64,000 bases of DNA, from positions 186,001-250,000 of the forward strand of contig JAZKJV010009620.1 in assembly GCA_037367405.1 (NCBI GenBank), read 5' to 3'. The translations under genes and the position numbers were made by a program. Positions 13,772-26,704 of this stretch are shown piece by piece. Numbering within the stretch: position 1 is the stretch's first letter; each line of letters opens with the position of its first letter. Below the pieces are notes generated by a model. The model ran no database searches. It worked only from the letters and a program-made list of their open reading frames with translations, and had not been told where the DNA came from. The DNA is from Ottelia alismoides. Its lineage: Eukaryota > Streptophyta > Magnoliopsida > Alismatales > Hydrocharitaceae.

Positions 13772-15859
13772 TTCCCCTATCCTTTAACTTTATTAGTTCC
13801 ATAGCAAACAATTATTCAAAGAAGTGAAAAGGAAAAATAAGAAAAGAAAAAGGAAAGAACTTAGAACAATATTAATCATTAAACTTATCTTCATAAATTT
13901 ATAGTATGGAGCTCGTCAGACATTTGGATTATTAGTTTGGTGGGACCTTATTGGGAAATGGATTTAAAACCTAACAGCCCTCAAGTTCCACGCGACTCCT
14001 ATCCATATCGCCTCAACAATTAGGTCAGAACAAGTCTACATATGCAAACTCTTATGACTATGAATCTTTATGTGTACGGTGTAAGTAAAATATAGCTCTC
14101 TACCTTCGAATTGGCAAAGAAACAGCCTCCTCCTATTGGTAACTCTGATTCTCCAATCTAACTACTCTTTCCTTGAGGAGCAGGGTATTCCCTTGTAAGT
14201 TCAAGTGCAACTGGCCCAAGAAGAGGGCGAAAGAAGAAAATGTACCATGGCCAGTGTAACCACGTATCCCATGGAGCTTGACCAGTGTAGCCAAGTCTCC
14301 AGCTGCAAGCTTCCATGAGATGAGACAATGAATCACATAAGCTTTGCTTATTCAACTATTCTCTGGTAGGCATTTTATTTTCAATCAGGCAAGTCCCCTT
14401 TTTTGGAGTTTTTTTGCATTTTTTAACATATATACAACATGTGCAGCATGTACATAAGGAGTTTTTATTCTTGAGTGAGTAGATTATCCCTCTTTTGAAG
14501 CTTTACTGCAACCCACAGGATCCTGTCATTTGACCTTAATGCTACTAAACTAGGTTGAGAAGCACTACCCTCCCTAGAGGAGGACGGATGTTTCCACTAG
14601 TTGTTACACACCCGTGTGCTACCACAAGATAAAGGATTCTGCCCCCTCACCACGTCATCCATGAAGAGCTACGTATAGAGTGCATGTTGAAGTTAAGCCA
14701 CTGTCTAGAAGAATCATGTGTGCGTCGTGAAATATTTTACTTAGACCAATCAAGTTGACATGTAAACATAGTCTTGTGGACTCAAAGAATAAGTTGCTAG
14801 GATCTAAAAAGTCTCAACTCCAATTCCTATAAGGCTCCTCTGAATTTAAGTGGATTAAGGTCTTAACCACGCTCCACTCCTCTCTTTTTTCCAGAAAAGT
14901 TTAAACATCAATTTCATTCTGAAAAATGCAAATGCACGTGCAACAACTATTTTTAAAACACACATTTTAAAAAAATAAAATAAAAGACAAAATATTTTTG
15001 GAAAGTTTTTTTAAGAATTTTTGCATTTTTTATGGATTTTACTTTTTCAATTTTTATGGCATTTTTAATAAGGAATTATACATATTTACAAGGATTTACA
15101 AGAATTTTATACATATTTTACAAAGAAAATATTTACAAGTTTTATGTACAATTTTTACAAGTGGATTTTATCTACACATGTTATTAAAGGATTTTATATA
15201 AGAACTTTAAATACAAAGTTTGCAAATAAGCATGGGATTTATTTATAAAGATTTTACAATACATGTATACAAATGATTTATAAAATCAAAATTTATAACC
15301 CACGTGACAAAATATTTCACAAAAACATTACAAGCCATTTTACAAAATTTTTCAAAACATTTTACAAAGATTTTTCACAACTAGTTTTACAAACACTTTT
15401 TCAAAAAGGTTTTGGCAAGCATTTCATTTTCAAACATTTTACAAACATCTGTGCAATATACATAATTTTGATACAAAAATAATTTACAAACATTTTATAA
15501 ACAAAACATTTTTGTAAACATTTTTCCAAACATTTTTATAAAAATAATTTTACAAAAGATTTTACAAACATTTTTACAAAGAATTTACAAAAAATTTACA
15601 AAAGAGTTACAAAACAGAGGTAATAGAACAAAAACATATATGAACAACACAAGTTCAACACCCCCCTATACTTAGGATAAAATACATCCTAATTATAGTA
15701 GAAATCCTAAGAGAGACATGGGGTATTAAACAAACAGGTAAGAATGAAAGAACAAAATAGAAAACATGGATATACAAAGAGGCAAACGGAAGTGTAAATA
15801 AGGTATGAGATGCAAAATATGAGAATCAAAGGATACATCTCATATAAAATGAATAGGGG
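13772..15859 (-). other. Element A 3' UTR with polypurine tract
   Basis: A polypurine tract (minus AAAGGATAGGGGAA) abuts the LTR at 13772. The 43-nt conserved block is at 14165-14207, and paired CCAGTGTARCC motifs are at 14251 and 14282 (31 nt apart). A degenerate array of TTTTACAAA-type units spans about 15280-15610. One decayed TACTTAGGAT..ATCCTAA hairpin remains at about 15667-15698; about 490 bp carrying further hairpins in B (28560-29045) is missing. No coding region. Confidence 0.65.
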
Positions 15860-17060
15860 CAACATCAACAGTCAATGGGTCATGATTAAGAAAAGGCTTT
15901 AGGCATTGAATGTTGACCCGAAAGGTGGACTCAAAAAATAATCATATATGTCAATATTGTCGTTGTCATGCACCTTTCTGACTAAATATGGTCCCTTCCA
16001 CATGCTCTTTAATGTCCCTAAAAATAATCTCAATCTAGCATCAAATAGCCATACTCTATGATTCGGCTCAAACTGCTTATGGCTGACGTGTGAATTATGC
16101 CATATCTTTACTCTGTCCTTGTATTATAGGCTACTTGAAAATGATGTATCTATAAACTCCTCTAGGGTTGCCAACTCTGCTCTCCTCTGATCTCCTACAC
16201 TCTCTAAATCTAAAAGTATCTCTGATACTGCCCAAAATGATTTATGCTTGATCTCAACAGGTAAGTGGCATGGCTTTCCCTAAACGAGTCGAAATGGAGA
16301 TGTACCCAAAGGAGTCTTGAAGGATGTCCTATAGGCCCACAAAACCGAGTCCAAAAGGTGTGACCAATCCCTTTGGTCTGAGCATAAAACCTTCTGCAAT
16401 ATCATTGTAATCTCCTGGTTCGAAACCCTGTCAAGACCATTTGTCTGTGAATGATATGGAGTGGCAACTCTATGGTATATGTTGAACTCATTAGCAAGGG
16501 CCCTTACCTTGTCGTTGACCAAATGAGTACCCCTGTCAGAAACTAGAACTCTAGGGATCCCAAAGCGTGATTTGATATTCTTCCTCAGAAATCTACAAAT
16601 AGTCCATGTATCACCGGCTCGGGCAGGGATGGCCTCAACCCAACGATACACACAATCTACAACCATCAAAATGTACTCAACCCCCTGACTCTTCAGGAAT
16701 GGGCCCATAAAACCGATGCCCCGTGCGTCAAAAACCTCAAATAAGTGAATAGGGTGCATGGCATCATGTCTCTATGACCACATCTACCCATACTCGGATA
16801 GTCAGTACACCTCTTCACGAATTCATCTCAATCCTTGAAGAGTGTTGGTCACCAAAGGCCGGATTGGAGAACCTTTTGTATTGTCCTTCTTGAGTGATGT
16901 CCACTTGCCTCAAGCTTGTGGCAATAGGTGAGGACGTTGTGGTGCTCCTCCTGAGGAATACACCAATGCCAGACACTATCCTTCCTCTGTGGTAAAAGGG
17001 TGGGATCCTCCCAATGGTATGACTTGGCTTTCACTATGAAAGTCTCAAGTAGTTGTCTAA
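15860..17060 (-). pseudogene. Element A integrase remnant
   Basis: Minus-strand translation gives an Athila-type integrase in broken frames. The N-terminal part (16849-17034) keeps the two adjacent His of the zinc-binding HHCC module. The catalytic core (16280-16759) has FMGPF, YHSQTNG and [15 protein letters not shown]. The first catalytic Asp reads Gly (codon at 16712-16714), and the position of the catalytic Glu reads Arg (near 16427), so the D,D(35)E triad is lost. The C-terminal part near 15900-16090 keeps a WLFDARLR-like stretch. Integrase would insert the cDNA into the genome; this copy cannot. Confidence 0.8.
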
Positions 17061-18480
17061 TCCAACCTTGTAGAGCTTACTTGGCAACAAGGTAGTTCAC
17101 AATGTCAGCATACCAAGAGAGAGAGGTAATAGCAAGAATTACCTCATCTAGGAAAGTCTCGGTAAGAGGTGTGCTTGTCTCTGAATCCTCAAGATGCTCT
17201 AATCGGGAGAGGTGATCCACGACCACATTCTAAACTTCATGATTACCCTTAGTCTCAATATCAAACTCCTGGAGTAGAAGGATCCATCTAGTCAATCATG
17301 CCTTGGCATCCTTCTTAGCCATTAAGTATCGGATGGCGATGTGATTAGTGTATATAGTCATTCTGAATCCAAGAATGTAAGATCTGAACTTATCCAAAGC
17401 ATAGACTGTTGCTAGCATCTCCTTCTCTGTAGCAGTGTAGTTCCATTGGGCAGCATCCAGAATCCTACAACTGTAGTGAATGGCAAAAGGTAAACCATCC
17501 CTCCTCTGTCCTAGCACTTCCCCTTTGGCGAAATCAAAAGCGTCCGTCATGATCTCGAATAGGAGACACCAATCGGGTGGCTGAAGGACAGGAGCCTACA
17601 CAACCAGATTCTTGAGAGTCTCAAATGACGAAAGACACTTATCATCTACAAAGAACTCAGTGCCTTTCGTGAGAAAGTTAGTGAGCGGTCAGGAAATATG
17701 ACTGAAGTCCTGAACGAACCGTCAGTAGAAACCGACATGCCCTAGAAAAGATCGCAACTACCTCAAATTGGACGGTAGAGTAAGCTTCTTGATGACATCC
17801 ATCTTGTCTAGATCGACCTACACACCTCTGTTGGAGATGATGTGACCAAGGCCTATCCCTCGAGTCATCATGAAATGACTCTTCTCCCAAGAAAGAACAA
17901 GATTGATCTCAATGCACTGCTGAAGCACATGGTCTAGGAAAGAAGGGTGAGCATCAAAGCTGTCACCGTATACCAAAAAATCATCCATTAAGACCTCTAA
18001 ATAGTCACCCACCATGTCCAAAAAGATGGAAAGCATGCACCTTTGGAATGTAGTCGGGGAATTACATAGTCCAAAGGGAATGCATCTAAAAGCATATGTC
18101 CCAAACGAACAAGTGAATATTGTTTTGTCCTAGTCTTCGAGCGCATTGGCCACCTGATTATACCCCATGTACCCGTTAAGAAAGTAATAGTGACTCTTCC
18201 CAACTAATATCTCAATAATCTAATCATTGAATGGTAACGGGAAATGATCTGATTCAATCTCCTATAGTCCACACAGACCCGCCAAGAAGTGGGTACATGG
18301 GTAGCAATCTCCTCTCCATCCTCATTCATAATTGTAGTGATATCCGTCTTCTTCGGTACCACATGTAATGGACTGATCCACTTGGAGTCAGAGATGGGTA
18401 GATAAAACTGGCGCTCCACCAGTTGGATATTTTCTTCATAACCACATCTCGAAGATTTGGGTTCAATCTGCACTAAAACT
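17061..18480 (-). pseudogene. Element A reverse transcriptase and RNase H remnant
   Basis: Fragments in several minus-strand frames give RT fingers (18204-18473: [25 protein letters not shown]), RT palm with the catalytic LMDD motif (17818-18036) and RNase H (17296-17550: TEKEMLATVYALDKFRSY). Several frameshifts and stops separate them. The parent enzyme would copy the element RNA into DNA and degrade the RNA strand. Similar in order and wording to B, so the two are close relatives. Confidence 0.8.
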
Positions 18481-21280
18481 TGCGAGATGGCTTGACATCA
18501 TCCTCGAGATAGATGTGGTGGGAGCACAGAGCCGGAATTATCCCCTGGAGATCTGCTACATACCAACCAATTACCTTGTAGTTTCTGTCAAGAACCTCCA
18601 TCAAACGATATTATTGGTCATCAATCAAATCTGTTGATATAATGATTGGAAACATATCATGCTCTCAAGCAAGGAATCGATACTTCATGCTCTGCGATAA
18701 GGTCTTCAATCTGGGCATGTGGAAGCTGGTAAATCTAGCATCTGAAATGTCTGTGTGAAATCAACCAGATCTGAATGTAAAAACCTTCTCTGTATCTCTG
18801 AACTCGATGAAGACAGCCCTACGGGTATCTCTATCAACTGCACTAACATGTCTCCATCTTGGCTATAGGCTCTACAAAAATCAAACACGGAAGGTATTCA
18901 TAAAACTCCTGCCACTCAAAGTCTATATCTGAATCAGAGGGACCAGAATGACAATAAATGGAATCAGTTTCACTAACTAAATCGGTATCACCAACCTCTG
19001 TGGTATCTGTCTTCAAAAGTGTGCTCGTCGAACTCACGTCAGCTGCATCTGTATATATGCTAACTCTGAATATGTCACTAGAGCTCGTGAATCCTCGTCT
19101 TCCTAAACTGCTTCATCATATGTAATCACAAAGTCGCACTCGTGGTGGATGCCTGGCTCTGAATTTATTGTCTTCTCTGAGCTAGCCGAATCTCTGGCTC
19201 TCAATTCCTCGATTGTCTTTATATATATACTCTCGCCTGAATGTATTCTGCTTCTCTGTGATCATGCAGGAAAGATCGTCTAAAGTTAGGTTCTCATACA
19301 AAGGTTCATGAGACCTGGATAGGTTACCTCTCTGAAAGTGGTTGAGGCTGGCCATGCTATTGTTATGAGTAGGAGTGAGGGGGAGGTTGTTGGAACTGGG
19401 AGTGAGGTTGTTGTTGCCTCCACTGCTAACCCTGGTACTAAGGTCAAGGAACGGTATGCTAGGAGTACTAGGGTTGCAACTGTTTCCTACCCTGTCTTGA
19501 TTGTGCCGAAGGCTGCTGTTGGGACTGGGAACCTTTTGTGGACCATCTGAAGCATGGGTGATCACGAAAAATAGCGGGCTATTAATGGTACTGGGAATAC
19601 CAAATCCCATTAAATTCTATCAATGGCTCTGACTGCTCGTGCAACTGTGGGGGAAGGGACACTAATGGCTGATCACTGTGGTATACCACCATCTGTGTAT
19701 GGTGGTAGTTGGTATTGTGGGGCTGGATAAACATGCTCCGCCTGAATGTGGTGAACTAGTCTGTATGAGGCAGATGGTTGTGAAGATCTTCTCCCCTAAT
19801 CAGCATGTGACCTAGACGATGACAACGAAGCTGTCTGTGCCTCTTGAAGGCACATGATTTGTGTCTTCAGGTCACTTAAATTTTGGGCCAGCTCATAAAT
19901 CTTGTTGAGCTTGTCCAGGCCCTGGCATGTCTTCTTCTCAATGATCTCCATGCGGTCCAACTTCTGGCTGATAATGCTCATGTATACAGTTGATGACTCT
20001 GCTAGTGTTGCTATTGTGGAAGATGAAGATGAACCGTCGCTATACGTGCAACTCTATGATAAGACAATGCCTGGTGGGGCGGCTTCCCTTGAGTGTAGAC
20101 ACAGGTCTAGGTTATAACAGTGCAGTTCTCAGACATATCCTCATAGATGGATCCTCCACAAGAGGTGTTGTTAAGTCCCTACAAATCAGGTATCGGTTAA
20201 AAAAAGAAACTATGTACCAATTTGGGCTTGCTAATATCATGGTGGGGACACATGTCAATGAGCTCTCTGAATTGATCTCAAGACTTATGGATCTATTTAT
20301 TTGGGATCATGGTGAAGTTACTGATCATAGCTCTCATTGCATTGGTCCAACTTAGTGGATAGTACTTGTTGAGGTACTCGGTCCTCAACTTCTCCCAAGT
20401 TGTGAAAACCCTCCCCAAGTGCTTCAGCCAGTAGCTTGCTTTGTCAACCAACTACAATGGGAAGGCTATCAGCTTGATGGTATCCTCATCCGCTGACCTG
20501 TCGTGGACGGTACTGCAGATTGTCTCGAACTCCTGGAGATGTAAATGGTGCTCCTCAGTGGCATGCCCATGGAACTTGGGCAATAACTGGATCATCTGAG
20601 GCGAAGCTCAAATTTGCTAAGAATTGCTGGCAACGGAATCCACCTATGAGTGTGAGTTATACCAGGGTTGTGCAACTCCCTCATCGTGTGCACAGGTCTC
20701 TCTACTATGGCCTCCTCCTGGCGTACATGTATGTCATGTGCTCGGTCCTCAGGTATATCTCCTCTACCTCCAGCTCTCTCTTTCTCTACTTTCCCATCTC
20801 GCATTTGTGTCTACTCGCACCTCACCTTTGTCATGAGCAACCATGAACCCTAATCTATCTCTACATAGCCTCTAGGGATGCCAGAAGGTTGTTGTTGATA
20901 GCAGCCTGATCGAAGATAAAAGGAGAAGGTTGTGGCTTCTCAATCTCTCTCTCTCTCTCTTCACTGGCCATATTATTAGTCTCTGAAAAGGAAAAAAGAA
21001 ATGATCTCAGGTGCCGTCAAATCAACATGTAGTTATTGTAACTGTTGTTGTTGTACCTCGAGTGATGTATCAGGAAGGTCAAAGAAGAAGGAAGCAGAAT
21101 ACTCAGGTTCAGAGAGAGGGTCTGAGCTCTCTGGAACCGCCCTAGATGAACGGACAGGGGTGCTGTAAAGCAACGCCACTAGAGGTAGCCTAAGAGACCG
21201 CATGCCTATCATTGTGATGTGGAAGAAAGTAAAGAATAGATCTGGACTGAAAAATAATGGATCGGAAAACAAACCCCTAA
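18481..21280 (-). pseudogene. Element A gag and pre-RT remnant lacking protease
   Basis: An N-terminal gag piece lies at 21033-21272. Scrambled capsid-like sequence follows at about 20350-20700, a coiled-coil piece at 19796-19981 (KLDRMEIIEKKTCQGLDKLN), a Pro/Gln-rich stretch at 19182-19610, an acidic stretch at about 18843-19180, and the pre-RT segment at about 18490-18720. In C and D the protease lies between the Pro/Gln-rich gag tail and the acidic stretch; here the two are joined directly, with no D-S-G-S-type motif in any frame. Plus-strand open frames at 19902-20853 are shadows. A (TC)n run lies at 20941-20962. Confidence 0.7.
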
Positions 21281-22870
21281 TTTCACCAACTCAAAGCAAT
21301 GATGACTGTGAAATCTCGGTCATTAGTCTTTTTAGTTTTAGAGTTTAGTGATAAAGCAGTTACATTAGCAAGCTCATAGATGTAGTCTCCTAGAGTAGAC
21401 CATGAAAAAGTCGATGAATCCCCCAAGTAGAGAACTATCCTCGTAAAAGGTCGGGCATCGTTCTATGGAAATCCACATCGTCATCCACACGAATGCTTCT
21501 GTAAACATCAGGGGCAAGTGTTTGTAGCAATAACAGGACCCAAGAGTCAAAGTCCAAGCGCTTAGTGCACAAGTCCATGGCTTTGGGCTTTATTCCTTAT
21601 GTATATGTGCCTCACTCTGTATGGATAGTACCTGCAAACAAGGAGGGGGATACTCTCCCCAAAACATTGAATGCGGTCATTACGTTTATTTTAGAGTCGA
21701 GTTGTTTTACCAATCCTAATTTTATTTGGTTGTCACTTTTTTGAGTATTTTTAAGAAGAAAATCGCTTAACGAATTTTCCAAATTCCTTTATTTCCTAAG
21801 TGAAAGGAATCAAGGGAGGAAGTCTAAAAAGCCGATGCAATGGAAATCTATGAATGCATGCATGCGATAGAAGGCATACCTTGCTCCAGCAGTCTACATG
21901 CAATATGATCCATGCTTTAAAATTAAACTAATCTACATGAATGCAATGTGAGAACCATCCTAAATAGAAACTTCTATTATCGTGAAGCACAGATTTACTT
22001 GTCTAAGTCCAAGCGAGTTCTATATGAACAGATATTCTATTAGGGTCTTTGGACCTAATGCTACCTGGCTCAATCAAATAGAAACCTAGATCTATGGAGC
22101 TCAAGCACATGAAAACCGTGAGAAACAAATCAAAATAAAGGCGAAGAAAACCAAAATTTGGTGAGGTCCCCATGTGCACCAGCACTAGGCGAAACATGCC
22201 CCGAATAATGTCCAAAGTCTCTCTAGAAAATAGAAAAAGGGAAAGTGCCAAAAATTATTATAAATTAATTACAAAATTGAAAGAAAATGAAAGAAAAAGA
22301 AAACCAAAAACTAAGATGGTATTCTGCTCCTCCTACTCGTCCTAGGTTGCTCTCTCCTGCCGGTAGGTGTAGAACGTCTGACCTCCGCCTCGCTCAAGTG
22401 CATCGGCTCTACTAAGATGGCCTCCCTCGCTCTGTGGTTCCTTGCAACAAAGGTGAAACAAGAAATGCGTCAGATAACCGTTGCAAAAAATATAAGCAAA
22501 TAAAATAAAAGAAAATAAAGCTAAAAAAGCAAACAAAGATGCAAACATGTGGACAAATGGCTAAACGAAAAGATCAAGTAAAAGAGGTCTCGGATGAATC
22601 ACCAAAGTCCGATCTTCGGGGGCTTCAGTGTCCGACAAATCAGATCCTGCAAGCATTGTATAACCCCCCTAACGGCACATGGTTCTCAATTAAGTGCTCA
22701 CTCCTCAAACATGTAGTAGGTCCTCAGCAATATATAATGCGAAAAAGAGACAGATATAGACATAAATAAAAGAAACAAGTGACATAAATATAGAGAAAAA
22801 AGAAAAAAAGAAAGATATGCAAATCATGAATAGCAGGCAAAGCAAGTAACCTAGCTACCTTCGCCATGCC
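21281..22870 (-). other. Element A 5' leader
   Basis: About 1.6 kb between the primer-binding site and the gag remnant, similar in length to the 1.4-kb leader of D. No credible open frame; 22003-22251 is an uninformative hydrophobic frame. Confidence 0.55.
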
Positions 22871-22888
22871 TCCCTGACAACGGCACCA
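22871..22888 (-). other. Element A primer-binding site (tRNA-Asp type)
   Basis: The minus strand reads TGGTGCCGTTGTCAGGGA, three bases inside the LTR end (22892). It differs from the intact site of D at three positions; two of them are C-to-T changes. This proves that the LTR at 22892-26704 acts as the 5' LTR of A. Confidence 0.85.
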
Positions 22889-22891
22889 TTC

Positions 22892-25800
22892 TGATGTCCC
22901 AGCCCGATCGACTAGGGTTAAGTTAATGAAATTAAGCAATTTATAGTGTTGTTGTCACCCCAACAATCAGGCTAGAAATTGAGAAAATTTATTCAACCAC
23001 AAAATGAATCAAGCAAGTAAAATAGAGTGGTCTAAGCTACTTTTATTAACTTGATATAGCGACCAGGTTCGAACACAATGAGGCAACTGTTAGTAAACGA
23101 GGGTCAATCAACAATGAAAAGTCAAAGAAATGAAAGAGGTGACTCAAAGCAAACTACTCTTGGATTTTGTGAATTTTTATCTTTTTAAATTTTTTATGGG
23201 TTTTTAATTTTTATAACATTTTTATGTTTTCTGATTTTCTATTTTCTGATGATTTAAAAATCTGCAAAATTTTATATTTTTAATTTTTCAAACAAAGCAC
23301 AAATAAAAATGATGAAAAAAAGACACACACTCTCCTTTTGTATTTTAAAATATAGTAAAAATAATCATAAAATTCAAATAAAAATATTTTTAAGTTTTAT
23401 AAATTTTATACTATTTTTGTTTATTTTTGTAAGATTTTTAGAGTTCTTCGAATTTTATAAAAATCAAAAACTAAGAAAAACACAAACAGTAAACAATCAT
23501 TAGTATTTTTCAAATTTAAAATAGAAAATAGGTTCAAAACTCCCGGTTTTAATTTTATCAAAAAGTATAAGTGAATATCTACAAACAAAGATCAAGAACA
23601 CAATTTTTGGGATTTTAAAAGATTTTATATGATTTTTATGGTGTTTTTAGGGGTTTGCACATTTTTAGAGTATTATAAAGGCAACTAAAATTAAATTTAG
23701 ATTGACAATCAAACAAATAAAAATAAATCTAACCTATTTTTTTAGATTTTGTAAAGGTATTTTCGAATTTTTATGAATTTTCTAAGGCAAATAGGGAATT
23801 TTTAGTTAGTTTTTGAATTTCTAATAATAGTAAAACAACGAAAAACAACAAATACAAATTACCACATGAAGAACACACTAGCAGGAGTTACTATTATTTT
23901 TTAGGGTATTTTTGGATTAAAGTTGATATTTACTGCAATTAAAAAGAAACAAAATAAGATTACTAGAAAGGCGAAGACCTAGATGCAATTATTTTATATC
24001 AAGGGGCCAAATGATAACACACAATAAAACCTTAGGGCACAAAATGCAAAAATCTCAGCAAAAAGCGTGCCTTGTACGTATACCAGGCTCAGGGGGGCAT
24101 AAGTGCATATATCGAAAAACAAATCTGATTTCAATAACACATTAAAGATCAAGACATATGATGCAAATACACCTAGCAGGTCACGTGATGCACGTGAGCT
24201 CAGTTCAGTTGGACTAAAGTGAAATTGTAAAAACTACGAGGTCCTAACTACAAAAAGGTTTCCACTACTTGTACATTTATTGTACTAAAAGGAAATAATA
24301 GAAAAGGAAGGGGCTAAAGTGAAATATACCTCTGCGGTTCGTATGTGACATGTGACAGCTCTGATGTACACCTCTAATGGGCGTTGAAAAATTCTGATGG
24401 TGTTGAACATGTTGTTGGTGGGCAGTCAGGATGTACGGTTGCTGCAGATCTTATGACTCAGAGCAAAAGTGGTGGCGTGTGGTGCGAATCTAACACCTAG
24501 AGAAATCCAACGGTCTGAAAAGTGGTTGTGACGTGCGATCTTGACTCCTTCTGGGTCTGATCGTACCGCTAGAATTTGGGCGTGCACGTGCGTTCTAGAT
24601 CAAAACTGGTATGCATCTCTCTGATCTAATAATAATGATGGCGTCACGAACAACACGAAGAAGGTGCTGCCATACAAGCTTAAATCGCAAATATTTGATG
24701 CTCTAGTGCTTCGATCACTGGGCAAAAAGGTCCAGCATCAATTTGGAGAGGGTCTGCTCCGAATGAAGTGGTTCAATGGCTCTAAGGGTAGCTCAATAAA
24801 TATATGGGAGGTACTCCACCTAAAGCAGCTTTGCTACTCCAGCTGCAACTCGATCCAGCTTCCTCTCACGCACCTAGACCTGCAAGGGAACGCGAGGCTC
24901 AGAGGCGAGGCTCCGGCTGAGGTTATTTGGTAGAAACAATAAAGGAAGCAGTAGGAGAATGGATTTGACCCCCGACAAACCTAGAGGAAGGAGGTCGAGA
25001 CCTAGTCTAGCTCTCGATGAGCGAGATTTGGGGTGATCAGGGTGTGAGGGAAGATGAAGGGTGACGTAATGGGCATATCGACACGGGTAGATGATCGGGA
25101 GGAGCCCCAGACCCGCTGGTCGGAGGTGAAGAAGTGGATGATGACAGCAGCCCTAAATCGATGAAAACACATCTACAGAAAGGGGATTAGGGCTACCTGA
25201 TGATTCAAAATGGAAGGCTAGGAACAACGAGGTTGTCGGTGGGGTCCTCGACTCAACTGCAGGAGGCAGAGGAGGCTTATCGCAGAGGAGCTCTCCGACC
25301 ACGAAGTGGCTCAACTCAACTCGGTACCAAATCGGACTCCAAAAGACTCCTCTGGGGTCCTATCACTACCCTAGGGATTCAGGTGGAGAAAGAAGGTGGT
25401 GAGGAGAGAAATACCTTTACAACGGAGCGGATGAGGTTATTTATGGGTTCCCAGGTCTTGGGAAGAATCAAGAGAAATGTCACGAACGGAGGACGATCTG
25501 GCGAGGTCTAGGTAATTGTGAAGACAACGGATCCTTGGTGAAGAATCAGGTGTAAGATTTGATGCAAAAATTGATCAGACGTGGGCGGAAGAAATGGGAA
25601 AAAAGAGATTCGATGAAGGCCGCATGGGTCAGACCAGGGAGGGGGGAAGGTTTACCAGGGTCAACAGCCTGGGTTGACCAATAGGAAAATTTGATTTTTA
25701 AAAATAAAAGAAAATCAAATTAAAATAGTAAATTGCCTTAAAATAAAAAAATGATAATAATAAAAATTGTTAGCTATTTTACAAACAATTTTTGTGATTT

Positions 25801-26704
25801 TTAATAATTTTAATAATATATATTATGGTATATAGAGTATATATTAATATGTACATGTATAATATACATATATGCAGTATTTACATATTTTTATTTTATT
25901 GTTTTTACAAAAGTACAGTATATTTTATATGTTATTTATTTACAAAATAATTTAAGTCATATAAGTATATTTTTATTAGATTTTCACAAGTTAGGTATAG
26001 GGGTTAATGAATTAGTACTATGTACAATATATACACTTGGTTCTTTTGCACAATAAAGAGTTCATTTTATTTTTATTTTATTTTGTAATTTATAAATTTT
26101 ATTTTAATTTTTTGTAATTATTCAAAATATTTATAGGAGCTTAAAATACAATATATACAATTTACACACACAATAAACAAGTAAATACATAAATACAGGT
26201 GTAGGTACTGTATAATTGTACACAAATTAATTTTGCAAATATTTTTATTATTTAAGATACATTTTTATTTACAAGTTTTATCAAGGAAATAAATCAATTT
26301 AAGATCATTTTATTGAGAAATAATATAGGCCAATGATATATGCAAGATAAATAAGGGATGATAAATACAGTGAATATAAACTAAACAAAAAATATTACAA
26401 GGTATTTTTGGATTATATAAATAAATAAAGACCCTATCTCTCCCTACTTTATTCCTTGTCGATCAGGTCAGTTATTGACCTTCTCTCAGGGTCCGGGTCA
26501 GTCTATACTTATTACATAATTACATCCTTCTTTATTTCTTTTCTTTTCTTTATTCTTTTATTTTGGTTAAAAAGAATGCTAAATATGAATTATTAACAAA
26601 CTCATGGTGAATGATAATTTATTGATTTTAACATATATTTATAGATGTTTTGCTAATGAATTTGGCTAAAAAAAGAATAAAGATGATGAATTATGGATTG
26701 ATCA
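22892..26704 (-). repeat. LTR shared by A (5') and B (3'), 3,813 bp
   Basis: On its left lies the primer-binding site of A, as for a 5' LTR. On its right lies a polypurine tract and 3' UTR (B), as for a 3' LTR. One LTR therefore serves two elements. The terminal palindrome is at 26684-26704 and the U3 block TCTCCCTACTTTATTCC at 26436-26463. A CACGTGATGCACGTG G-box pair is near 24183-24197. The GC-rich promoter-like core is at about 24400-25690. Open frames at 24664-24933 and 25200-25511 lie in it and are not convincing genes. Confidence 0.8.

Larger units (their letters stand above)
10877..26704 (-). mobile_element. Element A: complete but decayed Athila-type retrotransposon
   Basis: Two LTRs in the same orientation (10877-13771 and 22892-26704) flank an internal region with, on the minus strand, a primer-binding site (22871-22888), gag, RT, RNase H, integrase and a 3' UTR ending in a polypurine tract (13772-13785). 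Both LTRs start and end alike (TGATCA.. and ..ACATCA on the minus strand). The right LTR is shared with B. Coding sequence is broken by many stops and frameshifts, and the protease segment is absent. The five bases left of the element are ATAAA; the partner duplication would lie beyond B, outside the window. Confidence 0.8.

Noticed and set aside
15280..15610. CRISPR-like or satellite array
   Set aside because: The units are degenerate T/A-rich words without regular period or spacers, inside a retrotransposon 3' UTR.
19902..20853. Several plus-strand frames of 60-121 codons
   Set aside because: They are antisense to the gag remnant of A and have no recognisable domains.
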